Of a DNA stretch of 25,132 nucleotides, positions 1 to 6,033 are shown in pieces. Both the position numbers and the translations under genes were made by a program. A model generated the notes under the pieces. It was not told the origin of the DNA. It made no database searches and saw only the letters and a program-made list of their open reading frames with translations. This stretch comes from a virus. The stretch is from positions 1 to 25,132 of the IMG/VR virus record IMGVR_UViG_3300025132_000268; one strand, written 5' to 3'. Position 1 is the stretch's first letter; the number at the start of each line of letters is the position of its first letter.

Positions 1-86
1 CTACTGCTGGCAACAGCGCAACAACAATCACTGAACTCAAAGCAGCGTGGCCTAGTTGCTGCGGCGACAGCCCATACGAGGAGTAA
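1..86 (+). CDS. C-terminal end of an unknown phage protein (5' truncated)
   Basis: The window opens inside a reading frame. The complete codons visible begin at base 3 and give 27 residues ending in SCCGDSPYEE before TAA at 84-86. The next gene starts only 3 bases later, and its ribosome binding site (GAGGAG) lies within the last codons here, so the two are probably co-transcribed. There is too little sequence to assign a function. The frame is supported mainly by this spacing. Confidence 0.5.
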   Translation, partial: TAGNSATTITELKAAWPSCCGDSPYEE

Positions 87-89
87 ACA

Positions 90-446
90 ATGGCTAACAC
101 ATACACTTGGGATTTCCCAGCACTTGATGTTTGCAACGAGGCCCAGAACGGACACTCTGATTGCATCAAGACAATCCACTGGCGGCTGACTGCTGTGTCT
201 GACAGCGAGACTAATGCTGATGGCGAGGCACTAAACGTGACAGCCTACGGCACTGCTGCTGTAGACACACCAGACGAGGGTGACAGTGACTACGTTGCTT
301 TTGACAGCATCACAAAGGACTGGTGCAAGGCCAAGACGCTTGAGGCTTTGGAAAAAACCGAAACTGAAATGCAGACAATGCTTGATGACCAGATGGCTGC
401 GCTGGCTAACCCGCCAATGCGTCAAGCTGTTCCGGCTGGTTGGTAA
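90..446 (+). CDS. Conserved phage hypothetical protein, 118 aa
   Basis: This is a soluble acidic protein of 118 residues without signal peptide or membrane segment. It begins MANTYTWDFPALDV and contains IHWRLTAV, a pattern I recall from small beta-rich proteins near tail or lysis genes of marine podoviruses (the DUF7936-like type; this match is from memory). The N-terminal two thirds look beta-rich. The last 40 residues (KTLEALEKTETEMQTMLDDQ) look helical. The start follows a GAGGAG site by a few bases. The stop TAA overlaps the ATG of the next gene (TAATG), indicating coupled translation. The function is unknown. A virion-associated or tail-fibre-related role is possible but unproven. Confidence 0.8.
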   Translation: MANTYTWDFPALDVCNEAQNGHSDCIKTIHWRLTAVSDSETNADGEALNVTAYGTAAVDTPDEGDSDYVAFDSITKDWCKAKTLEALEKTETEMQTMLDDQMAALANPPMRQAVPAGW

Positions 447-616
447 TGGCAAAACCTACAGTCACATCTGTACAGGCCCAGATAGATACTCACGAAGCTG
501 TATGTGCTGAACGCTGGAAGGAAACTATCCTGCGGATTAAGCGCATTGAACACATCATGATTGGCACTGCTGGTACGACTATCGTTTTGCTTATTGGGTT
601 AATTGTTAATGGATGA
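446..616 (+). CDS. Small single-TM protein, XhlA/haemolysin-like, 56 aa
   Basis: A 56-residue ORF starts at the ATG overlapping the previous stop (TAATG) and ends in TGA overlapping the next ATG (ATGA). The N-terminal 35 residues are polar and probably an amphipathic helix (AQIDTHEAVCAERWKETILR). The last about 17 residues form a hydrophobic membrane segment (IMIGTAGTTIVLLIGLIV). Helix plus C-terminal TM is the architecture of the XhlA haemolysin/holin-accessory family of phage lysis cassettes. The downstream holin at 1699-2088 supports a lysis role. The coupling on both sides makes this a real gene. The family assignment rests on architecture only. Confidence 0.75.
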   Translation: MAKPTVTSVQAQIDTHEAVCAERWKETILRIKRIEHIMIGTAGTTIVLLIGLIVNG

Positions 617-801
617 TCCATGCGTTTTTGCTGTTCGTATTTGTGGGCATTGGCGAGGACAAACGCCTCAAAAGTAGTGATATGTATTTTCGCTCTGTCG
701 ATGACTGCGTGTACTTTGCACAACGGCTGCACAAGCAAGGAAAAACAATCACTGCTTACTGTCTGCCAGTCTTGGTAGCTAAAGACACAAAGGTGTATTG
801 A
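613..801 (+). CDS. Small phage protein with N-terminal hydrophobic segment, 62 aa
   Basis: A 62-residue protein has an N-terminal hydrophobic stretch (MIHAFLLFVFVGIG) followed by a polar body with SSDMYFRSVDDCVYFAQRLHKQG. I recall similar short proteins in marine podoviruses, all of unknown function. The ATG overlaps the previous TGA (ATGA at 613-616), and its own TGA at 799-801 overlaps the ATG at 801. The hydrophobic N-terminus could be an uncleaved signal anchor, leaving a periplasmic domain with two cysteines (in DDCVYF and AYCLPV). Its place in the membrane-protein cassette suggests an envelope or lysis-associated role, but nothing is diagnostic. Confidence 0.75.
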   Translation: MIHAFLLFVFVGIGEDKRLKSSDMYFRSVDDCVYFAQRLHKQGKTITAYCLPVLVAKDTKVY

Positions 802-1493
802 TGGATCCAGTATCAGCAATGGCAGCAGCATCAGCAGCCTTCTCCGCAGTTAAAAAAGGCGTAGCCATTGGCAAAGATATCGAGTCTATGGCCTCAGACA
901 TCGGAAGGTGGATGGGTGCGCTTAGTGATCTGGATATGCTGGAGAAAGAAGCGAAGAATCCTCCTATTTTTAAGAAGTTATTCTCTGGTCAAAGCGTTGA
1001 ACAAGAAGCAATGGAAGCCTTTGCTGCTGCTGAAAAGAGTAGACAGCAACGAACTGACCTCAAAAACATGATTGGCATGATGTACGGCAAATCCAAATGG
1101 GATGAGCTTGTTCGTATGGAAGGTCAGATACGCAAACGTAGGCAAGATACCCTTTACAAGCAAAGACAGCGGCGCAGAAAGTTTGTGGAAATTATCATGT
1201 GGATATTGGTATCCGTAATAGGCATAGGGCTTCTTACTGGTTTTGCTATGTTCCTAAAGAGCAATGTTGCTAATGCACAGCCAGAGCATGTTTTGTGTCG
1301 ATTAGTTGGATGCGATGTTATCGACAACAAAAGATATTGCGTTTACAGAGGCGCTTGGAACACACAAGAGATCATGGATTTTGAGATGGGAGAATGGTTT
1401 CCAAGAGAGTATCTATGTGACTTTGAGCCAGATAAGCCAAGGCCGCCCTCGTTAAGAGAAACTCTAAAAGCCATCAAGGAGAGTCAAAAATGA
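801..1493 (+). CDS. Phage membrane-anchored protein with C-terminal cysteine-rich domain, 230 aa
   Basis: The ATG at 801 overlaps the previous TGA and is preferred to the TTG one codon upstream. Residues 1-127 form an Ala/Met-rich, helical, basic domain ending in a strongly positive stretch (RKRRQ...QRQRRRK, about 111-127). A single membrane helix follows at about 129-152 (VEIIMWILVSVIGIGLLTGF). Next comes an ANAQ sequence resembling a signal-peptidase site at 157-160. The 70-residue tail has four cysteines (166, 171, 180, 206) and the motifs CVYRGAWNTQE and EWFPREYLC. Positive-inside logic puts the N-domain in the cytoplasm and the Cys-rich tail in the periplasm, where disulphides could form. 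I recall the family from marine podoviruses without known function. Envelope disruption or host takeover are inferences. Confidence 0.8.
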   Translation: MDPVSAMAAASAAFSAVKKGVAIGKDIESMASDIGRWMGALSDLDMLEKEAKNPPIFKKLFSGQSVEQEAMEAFAAAEKSRQQRTDLKNMIGMMYGKSKWDELVRMEGQIRKRRQDTLYKQRQRRRKFVEIIMWILVSVIGIGLLTGFAMFLKSNVANAQPEHVLCRLVGCDVIDNKRYCVYRGAWNTQEIMDFEMGEWFPREYLCDFEPDKPRPPSLRETLKAIKESQK

Positions 1494-1699
1494 GTGCTGA
1501 AGATGTAGCAAAGAAGATGCTTGAGCTAAAAATATTGCCTCGATTTATGATGCTTTGCATGACAGGTGTTTATGTGCGCTGCATCGAATGGGCGTTATCT
1601 CAGCCTGATCTTACAACACAGCAAGCCAGTCTCATCAGCGTTGTAACTGGTGCCATGACAGGATCATTAGCTGTCTGGCTTAACTCGGAGAAACACTGA
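1490..1699 (+). CDS. Small membrane protein, holin-like, 69 aa
   Basis: This 69-residue protein has two moderately hydrophobic segments: LPRFMMLCMTGVYVRCIEWAL (about 16-36) and ASLISVVTGAMTGSLAVWL (about 46-64). A short polar loop (SQPDLTTQQ) separates them, and the C-terminus is charged (NSEKH). The ATG overlaps the upstream TGA (ATGA, 1490-1493) and the stop ends at the first base of the next ATG. Two TM helices in a very short protein next to a recognisable holin fit a second holin, pinholin or antiholin-like factor. I cannot assign a named family. Confidence 0.75.
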   Translation: MSAEDVAKKMLELKILPRFMMLCMTGVYVRCIEWALSQPDLTTQQASLISVVTGAMTGSLAVWLNSEKH

Positions 1700-2088
1700 T
1701 GTTACAGGCATTGATTGGCCCTGTTGGCTCGTTATTGGGGACTTGGCTTGAAGGCAAGGTTGAGACAAAAAAAGCTGAGACTGTGGCAAAGGTTGCAACG
1801 GCAAAGGCTGAAGCAACGATTATGGAAAAAAAAGCCACTGGCGAGATTGACTGGAACTTAGAGATGGCGAAAGGAAGCCAAAATTCATGGAAGGATGAAT
1901 GGCTTACTATTCTGTTTTCAGTACCGCTTGTCTTGGCTTTTTGTGGGGATTGGGGTCGTCAGGTTGTAACCGATGGTTTTGCTGCATTGGAAACAATGCC
2001 GGAGTTCTATCGTTATACGTTAGGCGTAATTGTGGCTGCCAGCTTTGGCGTTAGATCAGCTACCAAGTTCTTTGGCAACAAGAAATAA
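1699..2088 (+). CDS. Phage holin of the three-TM gene-transfer-agent type, 129 aa
   Basis: The protein has the layout of the GTA_holin_3TM family (PF11351, recalled): a hydrophobic N-terminal segment (LIGPVGSLLGTWL), a charged Ala/Lys-rich helix (about 19-50), the signature NSWKDEW (about 62-68), a membrane segment (LTILFSVPLVLAFCG), and a last membrane segment (YTLGVIVAASFGVRSATKFF) with a basic tail. Such holins permeabilise the inner membrane so endolysin reaches peptidoglycan. It is the last gene of the + strand cassette and is followed directly by a strong hairpin. No endolysin gene lies beside it in this window, so that gene is probably outside or is one of the unassigned ORFs. Confidence 0.85.
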   Translation: MLQALIGPVGSLLGTWLEGKVETKKAETVAKVATAKAEATIMEKKATGEIDWNLEMAKGSQNSWKDEWLTILFSVPLVLAFCGDWGRQVVTDGFAALETMPEFYRYTLGVIVAASFGVRSATKFFGNKK

Positions 2089-2091
2089 GGC

Positions 2092-2142
2092 GGGAGAGTG
2101 GCAGGCAACCTCTTATGTACGTTCGCCAAAACCCACTCTCCC
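2092..2142. terminator. Strong stem-loop between convergent operons (candidate bidirectional terminator)
   Basis: A perfect 10-bp stem pairs GGGAGAGTGG (2092-2101) with CCACTCTCCC (2133-2142). Inside it GGCAAC (2104-2109) can pair with GTTCGCC (2121-2127) with one bulged base. It lies 3 bases after the holin stop and before the end of the convergent - strand operon at 2265. There is no T-run on the + side and only a weak T-rich stretch on the - side, so factor-independent termination is not certain. An mRNA 3'-end stabiliser is the alternative. Confidence 0.55.
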
Positions 2143-2264
2143 TATGATGTGCTGTCGCTGATAGCAGAAACTACACACATCAATTTGTGATCTAGGCATC
2201 AGGTCTGGCCTAGTGTCATGGAATTGCCACTGTGTCGACTCAGTATCCATGTCTTTTACTGTAT
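2143..2264. other. Intergenic stretch between convergent blocks
   Basis: These 122 bases contain no ORF I can support. A small inverted repeat, CTAGGC (2192-2197) with GCCTAG (2208-2213), could form a 6-bp hairpin with a 10-base loop in the 3' region of the - strand operon. No tRNA T-arm signature and no promoter of good quality is visible. Confidence 0.4.
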
Positions 2265-2525
2265 CTAATTAGCTGTAACCTCACCGCCTAATGCTGCGTA
2301 TCCACATATGTCTACCCAAGAGTCATGGTGATATGGAGACTTCATAAGCCTAGCAACTTTGACTAGCATCATCATAACAGCAACATCATGTGTTGATATT
2401 GGCGCACCCCAATATGCCTTCCATAGATCCGCTATGTTTTGGAAGTTTTCTTCTGGTGGTCCATACACATCGCCCCTTGCGCTGACAGTTTCCAGTGCTT
2501 CCTTTAGAATCTCTTCTCTAATCAT
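2265..2525 (-). CDS. DUF6378-like phage protein, 86 aa
   Basis: The sequence has the conserved order ILKEALETV..RGDVYGPPEENFQNIADLWKAYWG..IS..DVAVMMMLVKVARL...HHDSWVDICGYAALGGE. I recognise this as the small all-helical DUF6378 family found in many tailed phages (from memory; MazG-like helical folds are superficially similar). No enzymatic function is established. It is the last gene of the - strand operon. Its ATG overlaps the upstream TGA (ATGA), and an AAGGA site lies about 10 bases upstream. Length fits a complete member. Confidence 0.8.
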   Translation of the reverse strand: MIREEILKEALETVSARGDVYGPPEENFQNIADLWKAYWGAPISTHDVAVMMMLVKVARLMKSPYHHDSWVDICGYAALGGEVTAN

Positions 2526-2743
2526 TGCTTTGCTTTCCTTGCCAGTCTTGCTTCTTCTCTTCTTATTCTTTGTTTTTGAGCTTCTTTTTCACGGTCCCTC
2601 TGCCATGTATAGCTTGGGGACTTAAACAGTGATGCGAGTTCACATCTTGAATGGACAATGGTCTCTTGCATGTAGACCACGCCATGATTGTCGTAGTTCT
2701 CTGCTGCTGGATCATCTTCAAACATTATCTCAGGGGTTTTCAT
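2522..2743 (-). CDS. Hypothetical phage protein, 73 aa
   Basis: I chose ATG 2743 rather than the TTG at 2749. A purine-rich AGAGAG sits about 9 bases upstream of the ATG. The 73-residue product has an acidic N-terminal half containing AAENYDNHGVVYMQETI and a strongly basic helical tail (RDREKEAQKQRIRREEARLARKAK split over about 50-73). The N-terminal ENYDNHG pattern recalls short phage proteins of unknown function. The basic coiled tail could bind nucleic acid. It is coupled to the following DUF6378-like gene by ATGA. Confidence 0.65.
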   Translation of the reverse strand: MKTPEIMFEDDPAAENYDNHGVVYMQETIVHSRCELASLFKSPSYTWQRDREKEAQKQRIRREEARLARKAKQ

Positions 2744-2836
2744 GCTCAAATCTCTCTGTTATTGTTTTCGTGACTGCGAGACTCAGCAGTTGCGGGGGAG
2801 AGGGGGTTAGTTTCAGGCGTTACTAACTCCCTTTCT

Positions 2837-3220
2837 TTATTCAAAGTAAAATGTTCTGTAGTCCTCGATCCCTGGGCGGAACATATGTATTGTTTGAATA
2901 TCGTGCTTGTCTCCTACCCAAGCGATGTCTTTCTCAAGCTGATCTAGTGTTGTCTTGGGGGCAACTGAGTCGCCTTCTTCATTAGATCCAAGAACAAGTC
3001 CTTTGCCAGCAAGGGGTGTTGGATAGTTCCTGTGTATAAAGAAGTTCTGTGTTTCTACAAACAGCCCCTCATCATCAACGTAGATTACATCCTCATTTGT
3101 GTAGACTCTTACAACATCAAACGCTCTGCACTCTACAAACTTGTAGATACTTTTGTAGTCACCATTAAAGATAACTTGTTCTATTTTCTTTTTGAAAGGA
3201 TCTATGAGATAAGCTTTCAT
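2837..3220 (-). CDS. DUF3846-like phage protein, 127 aa
   Basis: The N-terminus MKAYLIDPFKKKIEQV..NGDYKSIYKFVECRAFDVVRV, the central IYVDDEGLFVE and the motif PLAGKGLVLGSNEEGDSVAPKTTLDQL match the pattern I know from DUF3846-type phage/plasmid proteins. These are compact alpha/beta proteins of unknown activity. The ATG at 3220 overlaps the TGA of the zinc-ribbon gene upstream (ATGA), so the two are translationally coupled. A gap of about 90 bases with no ORF separates it from the next gene. Its place in the exonuclease/annealing-protein operon suggests an early accessory role. Confidence 0.75.
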   Translation of the reverse strand: MKAYLIDPFKKKIEQVIFNGDYKSIYKFVECRAFDVVRVYTNEDVIYVDDEGLFVETQNFFIHRNYPTPLAGKGLVLGSNEEGDSVAPKTTLDQLEKDIAWVGDKHDIQTIHMFRPGIEDYRTFYFE

Positions 3221-3432
3221 TTCCCTAACTCCACCAGTTTGTTTTTGTTTTCATATACTGAAGGCAGTGAGGTATCGCCCTTCTTATAACAAGAAAAACA
3301 CGATACCTCTTTGGAAGCAAACACTATGAACGGGTCAATACTTGGTGCGAACCATTTCCCACACCATTGACACGTTTCATGTCTGATTACCTTACGCCGA
3401 TTTGATTTGTTGCTTTTTCTTCTTGAAGCCAT
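3217..3432 (-). CDS. Zinc-ribbon mini-protein, 71 aa
   Basis: A longer open frame extends upstream, but most of it is a shadow of the DUF1071 gene. The ATG at 3432, with an AAAGG site about 8 bases upstream, gives a sensible 71-residue protein. It opens with a basic stretch (MASRRKSNKSNRRKVIRH), then CQWCG (Cys21, Cys24) and CFSC (Cys45, Cys48): a four-cysteine zinc ribbon. A basic tail plus zinc ribbon suggests nucleic-acid or protein binding. The start overlaps the end of the annealing-protein gene by 41 bases, and the stop overlaps the next ATG. A transcription-related role is possible but unproven. Confidence 0.65.
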   Translation of the reverse strand: MASRRKSNKSNRRKVIRHETCQWCGKWFAPSIDPFIVFASKEVSCFSCYKKGDTSLPSVYENKNKLVELGK

Positions 3433-4003
3433 TTGTGACCTTTGTTCTGGCAGAAGAGGTAAGGGCTTGTATAGTTCCTGCATTGTCACGCCAAGCTTTG
3501 TCAATTTCTTCCACTGTGCTTGTGGCGTCGAACTGTAGAATGATCTTCTGTGCTGCATCACTTGCGGCATCCTTCTCTTCCTCGATGTCAGATAGCGGCA
3601 GATCCTCACCAGCATAGATCGTAACGCCAAGACCAAGGTATGCGAGACACTTGACGAGACAGCGTTGGTGAGCCTTGTTGACAGCAAAGCCATCAGGGTT
3701 CTGCATTGCCTTGTTGCGGTGATCCAGTACAGGCATGATTTCTGTAGCGTGTACTACTTGATTGTCTGATACCTCGATGGACACCATGACCTCTACATAT
3801 GTGTAGCCGTGGCTGTCACGCATGAAAGGAACAGTGTTGCCATCTGAGTCAGTAAAGCTTTGTTTGCTGAATGTCGCTTGAGGATAGTTCTGTTTGACAA
3901 TCATCCAAGCCCAAGCCCACGACAGATATGTCATACCATTCTTAGATTCAGTGTGATCTGAGCAGTCGATAGTGGACAGTGTATGCCATACTGATTTAGT
4001 CAT
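3392..4003 (-). CDS. DUF1071/Sak-type single-strand annealing protein, 203 aa
   Basis: The start at 4003 (MTKSVWHTLSTID) is chosen because GGAGG lies 6 bases upstream; a TTG seven codons earlier lacks a site. The family signature is clear: W..L..ID......K.GMTYLSWAWAWMIVKQNYPQATF near residues 5-47, then Y.YVEVMVSIEV and AVNKAHQRCLVKCLAYLGLGVTIYAGEDLP around 84-145. DUF1071 (PF06378, recalled) corresponds to Sak3-like phage single-strand annealing proteins that bind resected ssDNA and pair it with a complementary strand. The C-terminal 55 residues are charged and helical, ending in KKKKQQ. The gene overlaps the upstream exonuclease gene by 8 bases, the classic exonuclease plus annealing-protein pair. 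Confidence 0.85.
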   Translation of the reverse strand: MTKSVWHTLSTIDCSDHTESKNGMTYLSWAWAWMIVKQNYPQATFSKQSFTDSDGNTVPFMRDSHGYTYVEVMVSIEVSDNQVVHATEIMPVLDHRNKAMQNPDGFAVNKAHQRCLVKCLAYLGLGVTIYAGEDLPLSDIEEEKDAASDAAQKIILQFDATSTVEEIDKAWRDNAGTIQALTSSARTKVTNGFKKKKQQIKSA

Positions 4004-4862
4004 CTTTGGCCTCCTTTGGCGCAATATGAGAACAGGTCATCGTACCAGAGCGTGACCTTGTGATTCGGATCTTGTGACCCTTGAGGTTGCCACCTATGTC
4101 GTAGTCCATACGTCTACAGTTCTTAGGTAACTTGTCTTTGAACATATTCTTGGCTTCATCACCAATCTTGACGGCTTCTTTACTGTCAATGATATGCTGT
4201 GCTTGGAATCCGAACAGGTGATCGTCTTCATCTGTCCACCCATCCAGTGATCTCATGTCATCAATAGTGTACATATCTGAATGATCTACAGGCGGCAGCG
4301 GAATAGGATCATGTGGCGTATCGCCCTGATAGTGCGCCCAGAATGATTTGCAGTTAGCTAGATAGTCTTCACACCATCTTTCATCCTTCTTGAGCATCCT
4401 CCATTCAATGCGACATCTGACACCAAACATGGCGACAAAGAAGCAAACATTTACACCAGCTACAATCATATGGTGTTGACATTGTGGCGCATAGAAATCG
4501 GCTAGCTCATCAATGTCTTTGAAGCCGAAATGCGCCTTGATCTCCAATGGAGCATTAGAGCCAACAACACGCCCATCAAAGGTAGAATGCAAAGGCACAC
4601 GGTTACGCAGAATAGTTTTGCCACCTCCCCGAAAGTCCACCTGACGTTTTTCTTGCTCTGCCCATTTGTCGATAATGAATGGCTCAAGGTGCGATCCTGC
4701 GTCCATGAGCAGTTGAGTTTGCTTGTTAGGTTTCCAGACATCTTCACCCTTCTTCTGTGCGATAAGCTTATCCCACTCATCATAGTTTGCGGTAGCGACT
4801 GTCTTGGCATCTGATGATCCAATGTATGTGGCACGTTCTTTAATCTGGGCTGTGGTCAACAT
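3996..4862 (-). CDS. YqaJ-family viral recombinase/exonuclease, 288 aa
   Basis: The motif order fits lambda-exonuclease-like YqaJ nucleases (PF09588, recalled): YIGSSDA near the N-terminus (13-19), GSHLEP with Glu60, STFDG with Asp96, LEIK (Glu107, Lys109), and a Gln-containing helix APQCQHHMIVAGV (about 125-137). Asp-Glu-x-Lys is the metal-binding catalytic set of the PD-(D/E)XK fold. Such enzymes resect dsDNA ends 5' to 3' and hand ssDNA to an annealing protein, which here is the next gene and overlaps it by 8 bases. The ATG at 4862 has GGAGG 6 bases upstream. The C-terminal about 100 residues are variable and charged. Confidence 0.88.
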   Translation of the reverse strand: MLTTAQIKERATYIGSSDAKTVATANYDEWDKLIAQKKGEDVWKPNKQTQLLMDAGSHLEPFIIDKWAEQEKRQVDFRGGGKTILRNRVPLHSTFDGRVVGSNAPLEIKAHFGFKDIDELADFYAPQCQHHMIVAGVNVCFFVAMFGVRCRIEWRMLKKDERWCEDYLANCKSFWAHYQGDTPHDPIPLPPVDHSDMYTIDDMRSLDGWTDEDDHLFGFQAQHIIDSKEAVKIGDEAKNMFKDKLPKNCRRMDYDIGGNLKGHKIRITRSRSGTMTCSHIAPKEAKDD

Positions 4863-5046
4863 GAGAGTCCTCCATCATTTCATTAAAGTGTCCACACTCT
4901 CCGTTTCTAACGTCATCGTAAGAGCATGAGTTTTTCTTATTGCCGCAGTATTCACACAGTTCATCTTCCGTTAGCATATTTTTTTTCTTGTTAGGGATGA
5001 TCTGCTGCCGAGGCGTATTGTAGTAAGGGTTTCTTGGCTTCACCAT
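4840..5046 (-). CDS. Small cysteine-rich putative zinc-binding protein, 68 aa
   Basis: The start at 5046 (MVKPRNPYYN) is preferred to an earlier frame extension because AGAGGA lies about 7 bases upstream and the longer form would overlap the preceding gene by 55 bases. The protein has a basic N-terminal third and then CEYCG (Cys31, Cys34), Cys41, Cys51 and His53, consistent with a zinc knuckle. The C-terminus is acidic and His/Asp-rich. It overlaps the upstream stop by 7 bases and the exonuclease start by 23 bases. The function is unknown. The zinc binding is inferred from cysteine spacing. Confidence 0.65.
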   Translation of the reverse strand: MVKPRNPYYNTPRQQIIPNKKKNMLTEDELCEYCGNKKNSCSYDDVRNGECGHFNEMMEDSHVDHSPD

Positions 5047-5252
5047 TTGTAATCCTCTGGTCCTATATCGTTTTCTGCTCTCTGATCTAGCCAAGCTTTC
5101 TCAAGGGCTTCTGTAAATCTCTGTTTGTCAAAGTGTGGGTTGCCAGAGAAATTTTTGACAGACTGAACAAAGTCACCAATTTTATCTTGATACACAAGGG
5201 GCGCTACTTCTTTGGCTAGCCAGACAAAATGTTTTTTGGTCATTGTGGGCAT
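5040..5252 (-). CDS. Small phage protein, 70 aa, first gene of the recombination operon
   Basis: The ATG at 5252 has a near-perfect AGGAGGT 5 bases upstream, so translation should be strong. The product is helical and contains TKKHFVWLAKEVA near the start and NPHFDKQRFTEALEKAW in the centre, a pattern I know from short phage and plasmid proteins that are otherwise uncharacterised. There is no membrane segment or cysteine cluster. It heads the - strand operon and faces the XRE-type regulator gene across a short control region, so it is probably under that regulator's control. Confidence 0.75.
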   Translation of the reverse strand: MPTMTKKHFVWLAKEVAPLVYQDKIGDFVQSVKNFSGNPHFDKQRFTEALEKAWLDQRAENDIGPEDYKW

Positions 5253-5318
5253 TCTTACCTCCTATTGATTTATCAATTCACATCGGCATATAGTTGGCTT
5301 GTGTGAATGGGGAAAGCG
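5253..5318. promoter_or_regulatory. Divergent control region with promoter and operator-like inverted repeats
   Basis: On the + strand TTGATT (5265-5270), an 18-base spacer and TATAGT (5289-5294) make a good sigma70-type promoter for the XRE gene, with a predicted start near 5301. A 5-2-5 palindrome TTGAT-TT-ATCAA (5265-5276) covers the -35 box. A 7-bp inverted repeat, ATTCACA (5276-5282) with TGTGAAT (5302-5308), flanks the -10 box. Both are plausible operator sites for the adjacent HTH protein. No equally good - strand promoter for the 5252 operon is visible. Confidence 0.55.
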
Positions 5319-5549
5319 ATGAACGAAAAGCTTTTTGTCTCCGATCTTATCAAGCAATTCCAGAGACGTAGGTACGATTTAGGACTTACTCAGCCTGAAG
5401 TGGACCAGTTGATTGGTGTAGCTCCTGGACTTGTTGCCAAATGGGAAATTGGTAACAGGAAGCCAACAATGTTCAATGCGTTCTGTTGGGCTGAAGCTTT
5501 GGATTGTGACATAAAACTGGAGACTAAAGATGATTGTATGCGGGATTGA
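5319..5549 (+). CDS. XRE-type helix-turn-helix regulator, 76 aa
   Basis: The core LIKQFQRRRYDLGLTQPEVDQLIGVAPGLVAKWEIGNRKPTM is a recognisable Cro/CI-type HTH: the LTQPEVDQLIGV helix, then the recognition helix around PGLVAKWEIGNRKPT. I prefer the ATG at 5319 because GGGGAAAG precedes it; the in-frame ATG at 5307 has no site and lies almost at the predicted transcription start. The protein is a minimal one-domain regulator expected to dimerise on DNA. Inverted repeats overlapping its promoter suggest autoregulation and control of the divergent recombination operon. Its last 20 bases overlap the RuvC-like gene. The set of target genes is inferred. Confidence 0.8.
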   Translation: MNEKLFVSDLIKQFQRRRYDLGLTQPEVDQLIGVAPGLVAKWEIGNRKPTMFNAFCWAEALDCDIKLETKDDCMRD

Positions 5550-6033
5550 CCCCGGTCTAAACGGAGGAATGGCATTTCTTGGAGGCGAGAAGCCTCTTTG
5601 TATGCGTGTTCCTGTTGAGACCTATAAGATAGCTGGCAAGCGCAAAAAGTTTATTGATCTTGTCAGCATTGTAGAAACACTGTCAGATCATAAGCCTGAT
5701 GCTGTGTTTATTGAGAAGCAACAAGCAATGCCGGGGCAGGGAGTGTCTTCTACATTTCAGACTGGCTTTGGCTATGGCTTGTATCTAGGCGTATTGATAA
5801 CTCTTGGTATACGTTATCATCAGGTCGCCCCTCGTAAATGGAAATCAGATCTTAAAGTAACGAGGGATAAGGATCAGGCAAGAGCTAGAGCTAGTGAGCT
5901 AATGCCTGATCTTTCTGGTAATTGGCAACTAAAGTGTGAAGACGGTGTTGCCGAAGCTGCAATGATAGCCTATTGGGGCTTGAACTGCGGCCAGTCTCCG
6001 TATGGATCAAATACAGGCTTAGAAGCAAAGTGA
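5530..6033 (+). CDS. RuvC-like Holliday junction resolvase, 167 aa
   Basis: Motifs of the RuvC/RNase H fold are present in order: CGIDPGLNGG (Asp7), DAVFIEKQ (Glu62), then EDGVAEAAMIAYWG with Asp138 and Glu142. This gives the four acidic residues expected for two-metal cleavage of four-way junctions. Length and motif spacing resemble the short phage and pox-type RuvC enzymes. GGAG lies 7 bases before ATG 5530, and the gene overlaps the XRE gene by 20 bases. Its 3' end overlaps the convergent ParB-like gene by 64 bases. It probably resolves recombination intermediates or branched concatemers before packaging. Some such enzymes are called crossover junction nucleases. Confidence 0.88.
   Translation: MIVCGIDPGLNGGMAFLGGEKPLCMRVPVETYKIAGKRKKFIDLVSIVETLSDHKPDAVFIEKQQAMPGQGVSSTFQTGFGYGLYLGVLITLGIRYHQVAPRKWKSDLKVTRDKDQARARASELMPDLSGNWQLKCEDGVAEAAMIAYWGLNCGQSPYGSNTGLEAK

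Noticed and set aside
2750-2836. Imperfect hairpin after the DUF3846-like gene as a terminator
   Set aside because: The 9-bp stem has a mismatch, a 12-base loop and no U-tract, and the operon seems to continue to 2265.
3433-3693. N-terminal extension of the zinc-ribbon frame (158-residue version)
   Set aside because: It is the shadow of the DUF1071 gene on the same strand in another frame, with low-complexity Ser/Arg content. The ATG at 3432 gives the sensible protein.
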